A DNA stretch of 5,392 nt from Ahrensia sp. Lineage in GTDB: Bacteria; Pseudomonadota; Alphaproteobacteria; Rhizobiales; Rhizobiaceae. This document shows positions 1-5,392 of this stretch, piece after piece; positions within the stretch are counted from its first letter, which is position 1, and each line of letters opens with the position of its first letter. Where the stretch lies: contig JAHEJF010000168.1 of assembly GCA_024639025.1 (NCBI GenBank), positions 1 to 5,392 of the forward strand, read 5' to 3'. The notes beneath the pieces were generated by a model. The model saw only the letters and a list, made by a program, of their open reading frames with translations. It was not told where the DNA came from and made no database searches. A program made the translations under genes and the position numbers.

Positions 1-73
1 GTTTAGGGATCTCGTTCGCGGATTTCCATCAGGGCCAGCAGTCAGAACTATGCTGCACAAACAGGCCGGACAT

Positions 74-211
74 ATGAAAGCAACCGATCACAAGCTGAAC
101 AAAAACCCTTGCCAATCGGGGTGTCCACATATGAATCACAGATCAACCGATTTGCAAACACCGTTCCGACTCAACATGAACGGATGTTGCTGTAGTCATT
201 CTTCTGACTGA
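74..211 (+). CDS. Possible 45-residue Cys-containing small ORF, doubtful
   Basis: An ATG at 74 opens a 45-codon frame ending in TGA at 209-211. An AGG (63-65) lies 8 bases upstream as a weak ribosome binding site. The product would be hydrophilic, with a Cys-x3-Cys pair at residues 13 and 17 and a Cys-Cys-Cys run at 38-40 near the C-terminus. It has no signal peptide, membrane segment or domain that I recognise. The frame contains two diverged direct repeats (see findings) whose offsets of 57 and 63 bases are multiples of three. A frame this short arises easily by chance. It lies beyond the 3' end of rimK on the opposite strand, so the two would converge. It is listed only because it is the longest thing resembling a gene that I noticed in the first 265 bases; no function is proposed. 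Confidence 0.12.
   Translation: MKATDHKLNKNPCQSGCPHMNHRSTDLQTPFRLNMNGCCCSHSSD
161..189. repeat. Overlapping short inverted repeats downstream of rimK
   Basis: Four 6-base blocks lie close together: CCGTTC (161-166), CAACAT (172-177), GAACGG (178-183) and ATGTTG (184-189). Block 1 is the perfect reverse complement of block 3, and block 2 of block 4. Two 6-bp hairpins could therefore form, but not both at once. They lie 77-105 bases beyond the rimK stop in the direction of rimK transcription. There is no T-run after either stem on either strand, so this is not a canonical intrinsic terminator. It could be an mRNA 3' end structure or chance. Confidence 0.25.
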
Positions 212-265
212 ATTCCAGCATACATGATGGTCTGCCCGTGATATCGACTGGCAACGCTGGTTACG

Positions 266-1171
266 CTACCCCTGACCTTTGGTCTTGGTCCGACCCGTTT
301 TGGCTTTGGCCTCCAAGAATTCGATTATCCTGCCCGCAATATCAATTCCTGTTGCGTTTTCGACACCTTCGAGCCCCGGCGACGAATTGACCTCCATGAT
401 CACGGGTCCATGGTTGGATCGCAACATGTCCACGCCACAAACATTCAATCCCATGGACTTTGCAGCGCGGATGGCGGTGGCCCGCTCTTCAGGAGAAATC
501 CTCATGGATTTGGCGCTTCCGCCGCGATGCAGGTTGGATCGGAAATCACCCTCTGCGCCGGTTCGCTGCATAGCAGCGACGACCTTGTTGCCGACGACCA
601 ATGCGCGAATATCGGTGCCGCCGGCTTCTTTGATGAACTCCTGCACGAGAATGTTGATATTGGCGCCGCGGAAAGCTTCGATCACCGATTTTGCCGAATT
701 GTGCGTTTCTGCCAGGACGACGCCAATGCCTTGGGTTCCTTCCAGCAATTTGATGACCACAGGCGCATCGCCCGCCAACTTGAGCACTTCGTCGGTTTGC
801 TTTGGATCATGGGCAAAAGTGGTGACCGGAAGACCGAGCCCGTCACGCGCCAGCAACTGCATGGACCGCAGCTTGTCACGCGACCTGCCGATCGCGACCG
901 ATTCGTTCAATGGAAAAACGCCCTGCATCTCGAATTGCCGCAGCACGGCGAGACCGTAAAACGTCACTGAAGCGCCAATGCGTGGAATGACGGTATCATA
1001 TTTTGGCAGCTTCTGCCCATTGTAATAGATGTCCGGCCGCCGCGAGGCGATGTTCATGTAGCAGCGCAATGTATTTATGATTTCAAGTGAGTGGCCGCGG
1101 CTTTCAGCAGCCTCTTTCAGCCTCTGATGTGAGTACAATTTGGGATTACGTGCAAGCATTGCAATTCTCAT
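266..1171 (-). CDS. rimK: Ribosomal protein S6--L-glutamate ligase RimK
   Basis: RimK is a cytoplasmic ATP-grasp ligase that adds glutamate residues to the C-terminus of ribosomal protein S6. The 301-residue product matches the usual length (about 300) and resembles E. coli RimK, as recalled, along nearly its whole length. Visible blocks are VIPRIG at 61-66, NESVAI at 89-94 followed by [12 protein letters not shown] at 98-109, the ATP-binding Lys141 with the glycine-rich loop EGTQGIG at 144-150, and [10 protein letters not shown] at 209-218. The metal-binding set is Asp248, Glu260 and Asn262, the last two in the [11 protein letters not shown] stretch at 259-269. No key residue is missing, and the tail is Lys/Thr/Gly-rich. 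The ATG at 1171 is supported by AAAGGAG (1179-1185) 7 bases upstream. The gene follows the ZntB-like gene after 80 bases on the same strand, so co-transcription is possible. The rimA and rimB partners known from Pseudomonas are not in the window. Confidence 0.96.
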   Translation of the reverse strand: MRIAMLARNPKLYSHQRLKEAAESRGHSLEIINTLRCYMNIASRRPDIYYNGQKLPKYDTVIPRIGASVTFYGLAVLRQFEMQGVFPLNESVAIGRSRDKLRSMQLLARDGLGLPVTTFAHDPKQTDEVLKLAGDAPVVIKLLEGTQGIGVVLAETHNSAKSVIEAFRGANINILVQEFIKEAGGTDIRALVVGNKVVAAMQRTGAEGDFRSNLHRGGSAKSMRISPEERATAIRAAKSMGLNVCGVDMLRSNHGPVIMEVNSSPGLEGVENATGIDIAGRIIEFLEAKAKTGRTKTKGQG

Positions 1172-1251
1172 TTCAAGTCTCCTTTGTCAAAATTAAAGAA
1201 ATTCCGGAACCCGCGTTCGGCGGCGGGATATTCAGCCTCGAAGAACCGAAC

Positions 1252-2259
1252 CTAGAACCACTTAAGGCGCCGGAAGAGCCACAACTCGGCTACCAGCAAA
1301 ATCACCATGACTGCACAGGTGATCCAGAACGCGACAGAACTTTCCACCCCCGGCATTCCGCCAACATTGATACCAAGAAGGCCGGTCAAAAAAGATAACG
1401 GCAGAAAGATCGCGGCAATCACGGAGATGACGTACATGTTCTTGTTCATCACCTCGTTGAGCCGGTTGGCGATGTCGTCCTTTATGACAATTGCACGCTC
1501 GCGTAGCGCATCGAGTTCTTCCAGGTAGCGCTGTTGCCGGTCTGCAGCCTCACGGATCGTTGGACGCAGGTCGTCCGGCAACCAGGCAGGCGGATCCGCC
1601 GTCATATAACCCAATGCTTCGCGCTGCGGGGCAATGTAGCGGCGCATGACAACAATTTCGCTGCGCATGTCGGCAAGTTCGCGGCTCAGTGTGCTGCTGT
1701 GGCTTTCATCAGCCTTCAGTTCTAAACCATCGAGGCGGTCTGAATGCTCCGTGATCACGCCTTCCATTTGCCACACGAGCTTTTCCACCAATTCACCGAA
1801 CAAGGATGGCGCATCGCGTGGTCCGATGTCTTGAACCGTCATCTGTTCGAAGACAATGCGCGGGACAAAAAGCCTTTTGTCCCTGAGCGTAATCAGCCTG
1901 TGACCGTCACACCATATGCGCAGCGAGACCATGTCTTCAGGCTCTGCGCCTTCGTTTTGATTGATGCCCCGCAATATGGCGACGTATCCACGCTTGCCAC
2001 GAAAGGCGCGCGGTCTGCTCTCTTTTTCAAGCAACGCGGACACGGTCGGTGCGGAAAGACCACTCTTGCCCAATAGCCAATTGCGGGCCGACGCAGCAGT
2101 TATGTCAAGATGGATCCACATCATCCCGTCATCAGGCTTCCAACTTTCAATCTCCACCCACCCGGCTGTGCGCGGCTCTCCATCAGCGCCAATCTTGCAG
2201 GCGAATATCAGGCCGTCGATCTGGTCAGCCGCGGGTGTCGCATGGTCAGCATCTGACAT
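1252..2259 (-). CDS. zntB: CorA/ZntB-family divalent cation transporter (ZntB-like)
   Basis: This is a 335-residue inner-membrane transporter of the CorA metal ion superfamily, a normal length for ZntB. Residues 1 to about 270 form the cytoplasmic domain, ending in a long charged helix (about 190-270) that would lead into the pore helix. TM1 is about 276-295 and TM2 about 307-328, with a basic C-terminal end (FRRLKWF). The CorA signature Gly-Met-Asn is replaced by Gly-Ile-Asn at 296-298, followed by VGGMPG. ZntB proteins typically carry this Gly-Val/Ile-Asn variant, which is why I call ZntB rather than CorA. The family is reported to move Zn2+, and direction and metal cannot be read from sequence. 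The ATG at 2257-2259 overlaps the TAA of the upstream mscS gene by one base (TAATG), and GGGAG at 2267-2271 lies 7 bases upstream inside that gene. This indicates translational coupling. rimK follows 80 bases downstream. Confidence 0.9.
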   Translation of the reverse strand: MSDADHATPAADQIDGLIFACKIGADGEPRTAGWVEIESWKPDDGMMWIHLDITAASARNWLLGKSGLSAPTVSALLEKESRPRAFRGKRGYVAILRGINQNEGAEPEDMVSLRIWCDGHRLITLRDKRLFVPRIVFEQMTVQDIGPRDAPSLFGELVEKLVWQMEGVITEHSDRLDGLELKADESHSSTLSRELADMRSEIVVMRRYIAPQREALGYMTADPPAWLPDDLRPTIREAADRQQRYLEELDALRERAIVIKDDIANRLNEVMNKNMYVISVIAAIFLPLSFLTGLLGINVGGMPGVESSVAFWITCAVMVILLVAELWLFRRLKWF

Positions 2260-2271
2260 TACTGCGCTCCC
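2257..2271 (-). promoter_or_regulatory. TAATG stop/start overlap and internal RBS, mscS to zntB
   Basis: On the minus strand GGGAG (2271-2267) is followed 7 bases later by ATG (2259-2257), whose first base is the last base of the preceding gene's TAA (2261-2259). The ribosome binding site lies within the last codons of the channel gene. Such an overlap usually means one polycistronic mRNA with reinitiation, and it fixes the transporter's start. Confidence 0.85.
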
Positions 2272-4037
2272 GAGGCGGTTCTTCTTCTGGATTTGGTTGC
2301 ATTGTGTTGTACCAGTTCAAGAGGAACCGACGAGCGAACATGCAAGTCGCGCTGCGGGAACGGTATTTCGACGCCGCCTTCATGAAACTTGACCCAGACG
2401 CGCTCCATGAAATCGCTTGCGACATTGGAGAGGCCGGCTTCCGGGTCGTTGATCCAGAACCGGGCCTGCAAGTCGACCGAGGAATCGCCGAACCCCATGA
2501 TCAAGACATTGGATTTAGGATCTTTTAGGATGCGAGGGGTTTCATCAAGTGCATCATAGATAAGCTTCTTTGCAAGTTGGAGATCGCTTCCGTAGCTGAT
2601 GCCAATCGGAACTTTCCGCCTGACAATCAAATCGGAGTGGGACCAGTTCTCAACCTTATTGATAATCAGTTCTTCATTCGGAATCAGATGTTCGGTGCCG
2701 TCGCGCGTCCTGATTGCCGTGTAACGGGCACCAAGACTGGACACCCAACCGACGGTCTCGCCGACATTGATGACATCACCGGGTTTGATTGAGCGGTCAG
2801 CAAGCAGAATGATGCCGCTGATCAGGTTGGAGACAATCTTCTGCAAGCCGAAGCCGATACCGACGCCGATTGCACCGGACAGGACCGCCAGTGCGGTGAG
2901 ATCTATGCCGACGGCGTTCAGCGCGACCACCACGGCGATGAACAGCAACCCGAACCGGCTCAACTGGCCGATCAAAACCTTGACGGACGGTGTGAGCTTG
3001 CGAGATTTCGCCAGCCGCCCTTGAATGACTTGCGATGAACTGGAGGCAAACCACAGCATGAAGGCAGCGATCAGACTGCCCTTGATCGCTAGATACAGAG
3101 AGAACCGGCCATCGCCGATGGTGATCGCGATGCTATCAAGAAGGGCGATGGTGGGGTTCAGCAGCCGCAAGATGTTCAACGCAGCAATGATCCAGATCAG
3201 TACTGCCAGGGCATTTGACCAGAATGGATCGCGCACAGCGCTGGAGATGAGCCGGATGAACACCCAGGCACTCAGCAGACTGGCCGATATGCGGATGACA
3301 TAGCTGCCAAAGCCGAGTTCAGCCGAGATCGGTTGCGCAATCCAAAGGGTAAGCAACAGCAAGATTGGCCACAGCAGCCCCCGCAGTGTCGAACGCAATT
3401 TCAGGAGCCGCGACGACTTGCTCTCTGGCCACAACTTGTCGAACTGGATTGCCGCCGGCTTTTGGAGCAGCCAGCTCAACGCCCCCATCGCCAGGACAAA
3501 ACCAAGCTGGATCAAGCCTTCGTACGAAAACACACGAAATGCGAAGATCGAGTAGATGGTATCCAAGTGGTCCAAGATAGGTTCAAAAGTCTTGGATAAA
3601 TCTTCGGTAATCGCTTCAGCGGTTTCTGCAGGGGCTTCGCCAATCTTTGCCTCTACCTCCTGACCTGCAGTTATGGTACCGGCTTTCTCCGGTTCTGCGC
3701 CACCTGCCTTGACAGCAGCCTGCTCCGCGGCGAGTTTTGCTTTCTCCGCCGCAAGTTCAGCCTTTTCTGCGGCCAACCTGGCTTTTTCAGAAGCGATCTC
3801 CGCTTTGGCCGCGGCGATTTCAGCCTTGTCAGCCGAACCGCCATCCACCGTGGGTGGTGTCTCGGTTGTCACCTGAGCTAAGATCGTATCGCTACAGCCG
3901 GTGTTGCTGACGCAATCCTGCAGTGGCTCGCCTTCAAGCGGCGCCTGCGTTCTCACCATGTCGGTCTGATGGATCATGCCAGCATGGCTTGTGCCTGCCA
4001 AACCCACTCCAGCCAACAGGGTTCCGGCGAGCAACAT
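2259..4037 (-). CDS. MscS-family mechanosensitive ion channel, large multi-TM type; 5' end uncertain
   Basis: This inner-membrane channel would open under membrane tension and release solutes during hypo-osmotic shock. Numbered from ATG 4037 (592 residues), 1-19 is a signal-peptide core ending Ser-His-Ala. A periplasmic region follows with Cys42 and Cys48, then Lys-Ala-rich heptads at 71-112. Hydrophobic segments lie at about 173-191, 220-238, 246-265, 273-292, 312-331 and 360-379, then the pore helix at about 380-414 with the glycine pattern GAIGVGIGFGLQ. The MscS beta domain (about 415-466) holds KPGDVINVG, RTRDGTEHLIPN and ENWS, and the alpha/beta domain ends near 567, before a basic tail. 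E. coli MscS has about 286 residues and three TMs, so this is an extended paralogue. The start is unclear: the frame is open to a TTG at 4160 (633 residues), ATG 4037 lacks a ribosome binding site, and a one-base frameshift just upstream is likely (see findings). The gene is first in the mscS-zntB(-rimK) run. Confidence 0.9.
   Translation of the reverse strand: MLLAGTLLAGVGLAGTSHAGMIHQTDMVRTQAPLEGEPLQDCVSNTGCSDTILAQVTTETPPTVDGGSADKAEIAAAKAEIASEKARLAAEKAELAAEKAKLAAEQAAVKAGGAEPEKAGTITAGQEVEAKIGEAPAETAEAITEDLSKTFEPILDHLDTIYSIFAFRVFSYEGLIQLGFVLAMGALSWLLQKPAAIQFDKLWPESKSSRLLKLRSTLRGLLWPILLLLTLWIAQPISAELGFGSYVIRISASLLSAWVFIRLISSAVRDPFWSNALAVLIWIIAALNILRLLNPTIALLDSIAITIGDGRFSLYLAIKGSLIAAFMLWFASSSSQVIQGRLAKSRKLTPSVKVLIGQLSRFGLLFIAVVVALNAVGIDLTALAVLSGAIGVGIGFGLQKIVSNLISGIILLADRSIKPGDVINVGETVGWVSSLGARYTAIRTRDGTEHLIPNEELIINKVENWSHSDLIVRRKVPIGISYGSDLQLAKKLIYDALDETPRILKDPKSNVLIMGFGDSSVDLQARFWINDPEAGLSNVASDFMERVWVKFHEGGVEIPFPQRDLHVRSSVPLELVQHNATKSRRRTASGAQ
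3702..3827 (-). repeat. Six in-frame 21-bp repeats encoding Lys-Ala heptads in the channel
   Basis: Six consecutive 21-base units encode KAEIAAA, KAEIASE, KARLAAE, KAELAAE, KAKLAAE and the more divergent QAAVKAG. Each of the first five has Ala at position 2, Ile/Leu at 4 and Ala at 5, as expected for a long amphipathic or coiled-coil helix. The DNA units differ mainly at synonymous positions, so the array looks old and selected at protein level rather than recently expanded. It lies in the presumed periplasmic part of the MscS-type protein, before the first mature membrane segment. Confidence 0.85.
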
Positions 4038-4095
4038 GACGACAATCAAATGGCAAACACACGCATTGGAGACGTATTGCAGCGGTATGACACAG

Positions 4096-4102
4096 CTCCC
4101 TT
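4096..4102 (-). promoter_or_regulatory. Candidate ribosome binding site for the channel gene
   Basis: AAGGGAG on the minus strand is the best Shine-Dalgarno-like sequence I found near the channel's 5' end. It is only 2 bases from a GTG at 4093-4091. If pairing uses AAGG, the gap is 5. That GTG is one base out of frame with the channel: its reading passes through ATG 4066 and stops at TGA 4051-4049. The nearest in-frame codons are ATA 4088 and CTG 4082, both poor starts. The site therefore supports an original start at GTG 4093 joined to the channel by a frameshift. Confidence 0.4.
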
Positions 4103-4177
4103 GATTTGGAGTAGAAAGCGTTGATGCACCAGACCTGAGGGTTAAGCATGGTATTTGCAAGTTTCAATTTATCATCG

Positions 4178-4183
4178 ATTATA
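4178..4183 (-). promoter_or_regulatory. Candidate -10 box (TATAAT) for the mscS-zntB-rimK run
   Basis: A perfect TATAAT reads on the minus strand in the AT-rich spacer between the divergent genes. It would place the transcript start near 4170-4172, ahead of every candidate channel start. No good -35 box lies 16-18 bases upstream; the hexamer there is ATATCA-like. A short inverted repeat, TTATC (4169-4173) with GATAA (4186-4190), brackets the box and could be an operator. In AT-rich DNA such a hexamer can occur by chance. Confidence 0.35.
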
Positions 4184-4193
4184 TAGATAATTT

Positions 4194-4203
4194 TCATGCA
4201 TGA
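4194..4203. repeat. Perfect 10-bp palindrome in the divergent spacer
   Basis: TCATGCATGA is its own reverse complement. It lies 11 bases upstream of the candidate minus-strand -10 box and about 150 bases upstream of the divergent hydrolase gene. A dimeric regulator could bind there, but I recognise no known operator, and a single short palindrome is weak evidence. Apart from the -10 candidate and a short TTATC/GATAA inverted repeat, I see nothing else clear in 4161-4343. Confidence 0.2.
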
Positions 4204-4343
4204 TATCTGAACATATGGCGTAGCGTCCGCGATATTCTCCTATGCAGTGCAGTTGTGATTGGGCATCAGGTGAACGACATAGTAAGTAGCACCAATCGCC
4301 AGACGTGCGGGCCGGTGCAATAGACTAAAGCGCATCCGTTAAC

Positions 4344-4347
4344 AGGG
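4344..4347 (+). promoter_or_regulatory. Ribosome binding site selecting GTG 4356 for the hydrolase
   Basis: AGGG lies 8 bases before GTG 4356-4358, a normal spacing. The alternative in-frame ATG at 4368-4370 is 20 bases away and has no ribosome binding site of its own. An in-frame TAA at 4326-4328 rules out a start further upstream than that. Confidence 0.5.
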
Positions 4348-4355
4348 TTGAGATC

Positions 4356-5392
4356 GTGATTTTCCAAATGACTGCGGCCTGCTTGATTGTTGCGGCGTTG
4401 CTGGTGTCGGGTTGTGCAACGATGGGGGCGCAGGAAAGCGCCAGCGTAGGCACGGTCGAACCGGTTCACGAACGCATACTGATTGCAACCACCAGGGCCA
4501 GGGCTGACAATCCGGCGGAGCTGTTTTCGGGCGAACGCAGCTCGCGCCTGGACCATGCGGCCATCACTGTTTCGATACCGCCAGCCCACAAGACGGGCAA
4601 GCTGGAGCGACCTCGCATCGGCGAACCATCGGTTGCCCGGCACTTCACATTGCGCGACCGGTCCTACATCGACACTGATGAGGCGTTCAAAGAATCGGTG
4701 GATGCGTATCTCGCTGCACGTCCGCCAGAGCAGCGCGACATCCTGTTGTTCGTTCACGGATACAACAACGGCTTTCAAGACAGCGTGTTTCGCTTCACCC
4801 AGTTCGCCCATGATTCCGGGTTTGGTGGCGGTCGGGTGTTGTTTAGTTGGGCTTCAAGAGGAAGTGCCGTTGAGTATTTCTACGATCGCGAAAGCGCCAC
4901 CGTCGCACGCGATGGTCTGGAAAAAACCCTGAGGCTTCTCGCCGGCACCCGGGTGAACAAGATCCACATAATGGCCCACTCGATGGGCAACTGGGTCGCG
5001 ATGGAAAGCCTGCGGCAATTGCAGATCAGTGGTGATCCGAACTTGAATGGCAAGATCGGCGAGGTCATTCTGGCTTCGCCGGATATCGACGTCGACGTGT
5101 TCAAGTCGCAGATGCGGCGCCTCGGGCAGCCTGTCAAACCTTACCATTTGCTGGTCTCGCGCGACGACCGGGCGCTGAGCCTGTCGCAACGCCTGTCGGG
5201 CAACCGACCGCGCATCGGCAACTTCGCCGATGACGGCGAAATCGCGCAATTGGGCATTATCGTCTACGACGCGACTGCGGTGAAGTCGCAGGACCGGCTA
5301 CACCATGCCAAGTTCGCCCAGGCCCCGGAAATCGTTCAGTTGCTCGGCAACCGCCTTAGCGCCGGCAACAAGCTGGTCGATGATAGGGTACG
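4356..5392 (+). CDS. Alpha/beta-hydrolase lipoprotein, DUF900 (COG4782) family; 3' end off the window
   Basis: This frame is open from GTG 4356 to the right edge (345 complete codons), so the C-terminus is missing. Residues 1-20 form a lipoprotein signal with lipobox Val-Ser-Gly-Cys20; unusually, no Lys or Arg precedes the hydrophobic core. The mature protein would be a membrane-anchored envelope enzyme. The hydrolase fold shows ILLFVHGYNNGF at about 128-139 (oxyanion-loop His134-Gly135), VLFSWAS, and the nucleophile elbow AHSMGN with Ser209. Candidate acid residues are Asp270/Asp271 in VSRDDRAL, and the candidate catalytic His is 316 or 317 in the LHHAKFAQAP segment, so the triad appears complete. 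The elbow reads Ala-x-Ser-x-Gly rather than Gly-x-Ser-x-Gly. This architecture matches the uncharacterised DUF900 esterase/lipase-like family; the substrate is unknown. The gene is divergent from the channel operon across about 200-260 bases. Confidence 0.88.
   Translation, partial: MIFQMTAACLIVAALLVSGCATMGAQESASVGTVEPVHERILIATTRARADNPAELFSGERSSRLDHAAITVSIPPAHKTGKLERPRIGEPSVARHFTLRDRSYIDTDEAFKESVDAYLAARPPEQRDILLFVHGYNNGFQDSVFRFTQFAHDSGFGGGRVLFSWASRGSAVEYFYDRESATVARDGLEKTLRLLAGTRVNKIHIMAHSMGNWVAMESLRQLQISGDPNLNGKIGEVILASPDIDVDVFKSQMRRLGQPVKPYHLLVSRDDRALSLSQRLSGNRPRIGNFADDGEIAQLGIIVYDATAVKSQDRLHHAKFAQAPEIVQLLGNRLSAGNKLVDDRV

Noticed and set aside
38..57. CAGCA/TGCTG hairpin near the left edge
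   Set aside because: It is a 5-bp stem with a 10-base loop, no T-run and no adjoining gene, which is within chance expectation.
279..970. Two long plus-strand frames (226 and 186 codons) across rimK
   Set aside because: They lie antisense to rimK, which is unmistakable. They have no ribosome binding site of note and no recognisable domain.
1210..1227. CCCGC/GCGGG hairpin between zntB and rimK as a terminator
   Set aside because: The stem is only 5 bp with an 8-base loop, and in the direction of transcription it is not followed by a T-run (the sequence continues TTCCGGAATTTC). It sits just ahead of the rimK ribosome binding site, so at most it is a leader structure.
1235..1260. Three GGTTC copies around the zntB stop codon (minus strand)
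   Set aside because: A short low-complexity coincidence overlapping the final codon and stop of zntB, with no wider repeat structure.
3702..3827. The 21-bp repeats as a CRISPR array or mobile repeat
   Set aside because: The units are contiguous with no spacers, in frame within the channel gene, and diverge synonymously. They encode protein heptads.
3934..4197. An 87-codon minus-strand frame overlapping the 5' end of the channel gene
   Set aside because: It is in a different frame from the channel, its composition (scattered Cys, Trp, His, Arg) does not look coding, and most of it overlaps the channel's signal peptide and N-terminal domain. It has no recognisable family.
4266..4811. A 181-codon minus-strand frame opposite the hydrolase
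   Set aside because: It is antisense to a clear DUF900 hydrolase with motif-level support on the plus strand. Its translation is Arg/His-rich without domain features, as expected of a shadow in GC-rich DNA.

Overview
The window shows a compact, moderately GC-rich proteobacterial locus of housekeeping and cell-envelope genes. The protein families and gene style fit an alphaproteobacterium, possibly Hyphomicrobiales (Rhizobiales). That placement is inferred from general resemblance, because there is no rRNA or other marker gene here. I see no transposase, integrase, phage gene, tRNA, rRNA or CRISPR array.

Layout, left to right. Bases 1-265 hold no convincing gene, only a weak 45-codon Cys-containing ORF and a cluster of short inverted repeats. 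Bases 266-4037 or a little beyond form a minus-strand run of three genes, transcribed right to left. First is a large MscS-type mechanosensitive channel with an exported, heptad-repeat N-terminal domain. Next is a CorA/ZntB-type divalent cation transporter, whose ATG overlaps the channel's TAA by one base (TAATG). Last, after 80 bp, is rimK, a ribosomal protein S6 glutamate ligase very like the E. coli enzyme. An AT-rich spacer (about 4161-4355) with a perfect TATAAT on the minus strand separates this run from a plus-strand gene. That gene encodes a lipoprotein of the DUF900 alpha/beta-hydrolase family, starts at GTG 4356 and runs off the right edge.

How the genes may work together (inference). 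The channel and the cation transporter look translationally coupled. Together they suggest an inner-membrane module for osmotic and ionic balance, with rimK possibly co-transcribed so that ribosome modification follows the same signal. The divergent hydrolase would act at the envelope, but nothing in the sequence ties it functionally to the other three.

The most notable observation is at the 5' end of the channel gene. The in-frame reading has no good start, while adding one T to either of two TTT runs (4048-4050 or 4055-4057, minus sense) fuses an upstream ATG/GTG reading to the signal-peptide core and gives a textbook signal sequence. This points to a frameshift, in the genome or in the assembly. 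I found no strong evidence for a wholly new biological system; the other findings are modest.
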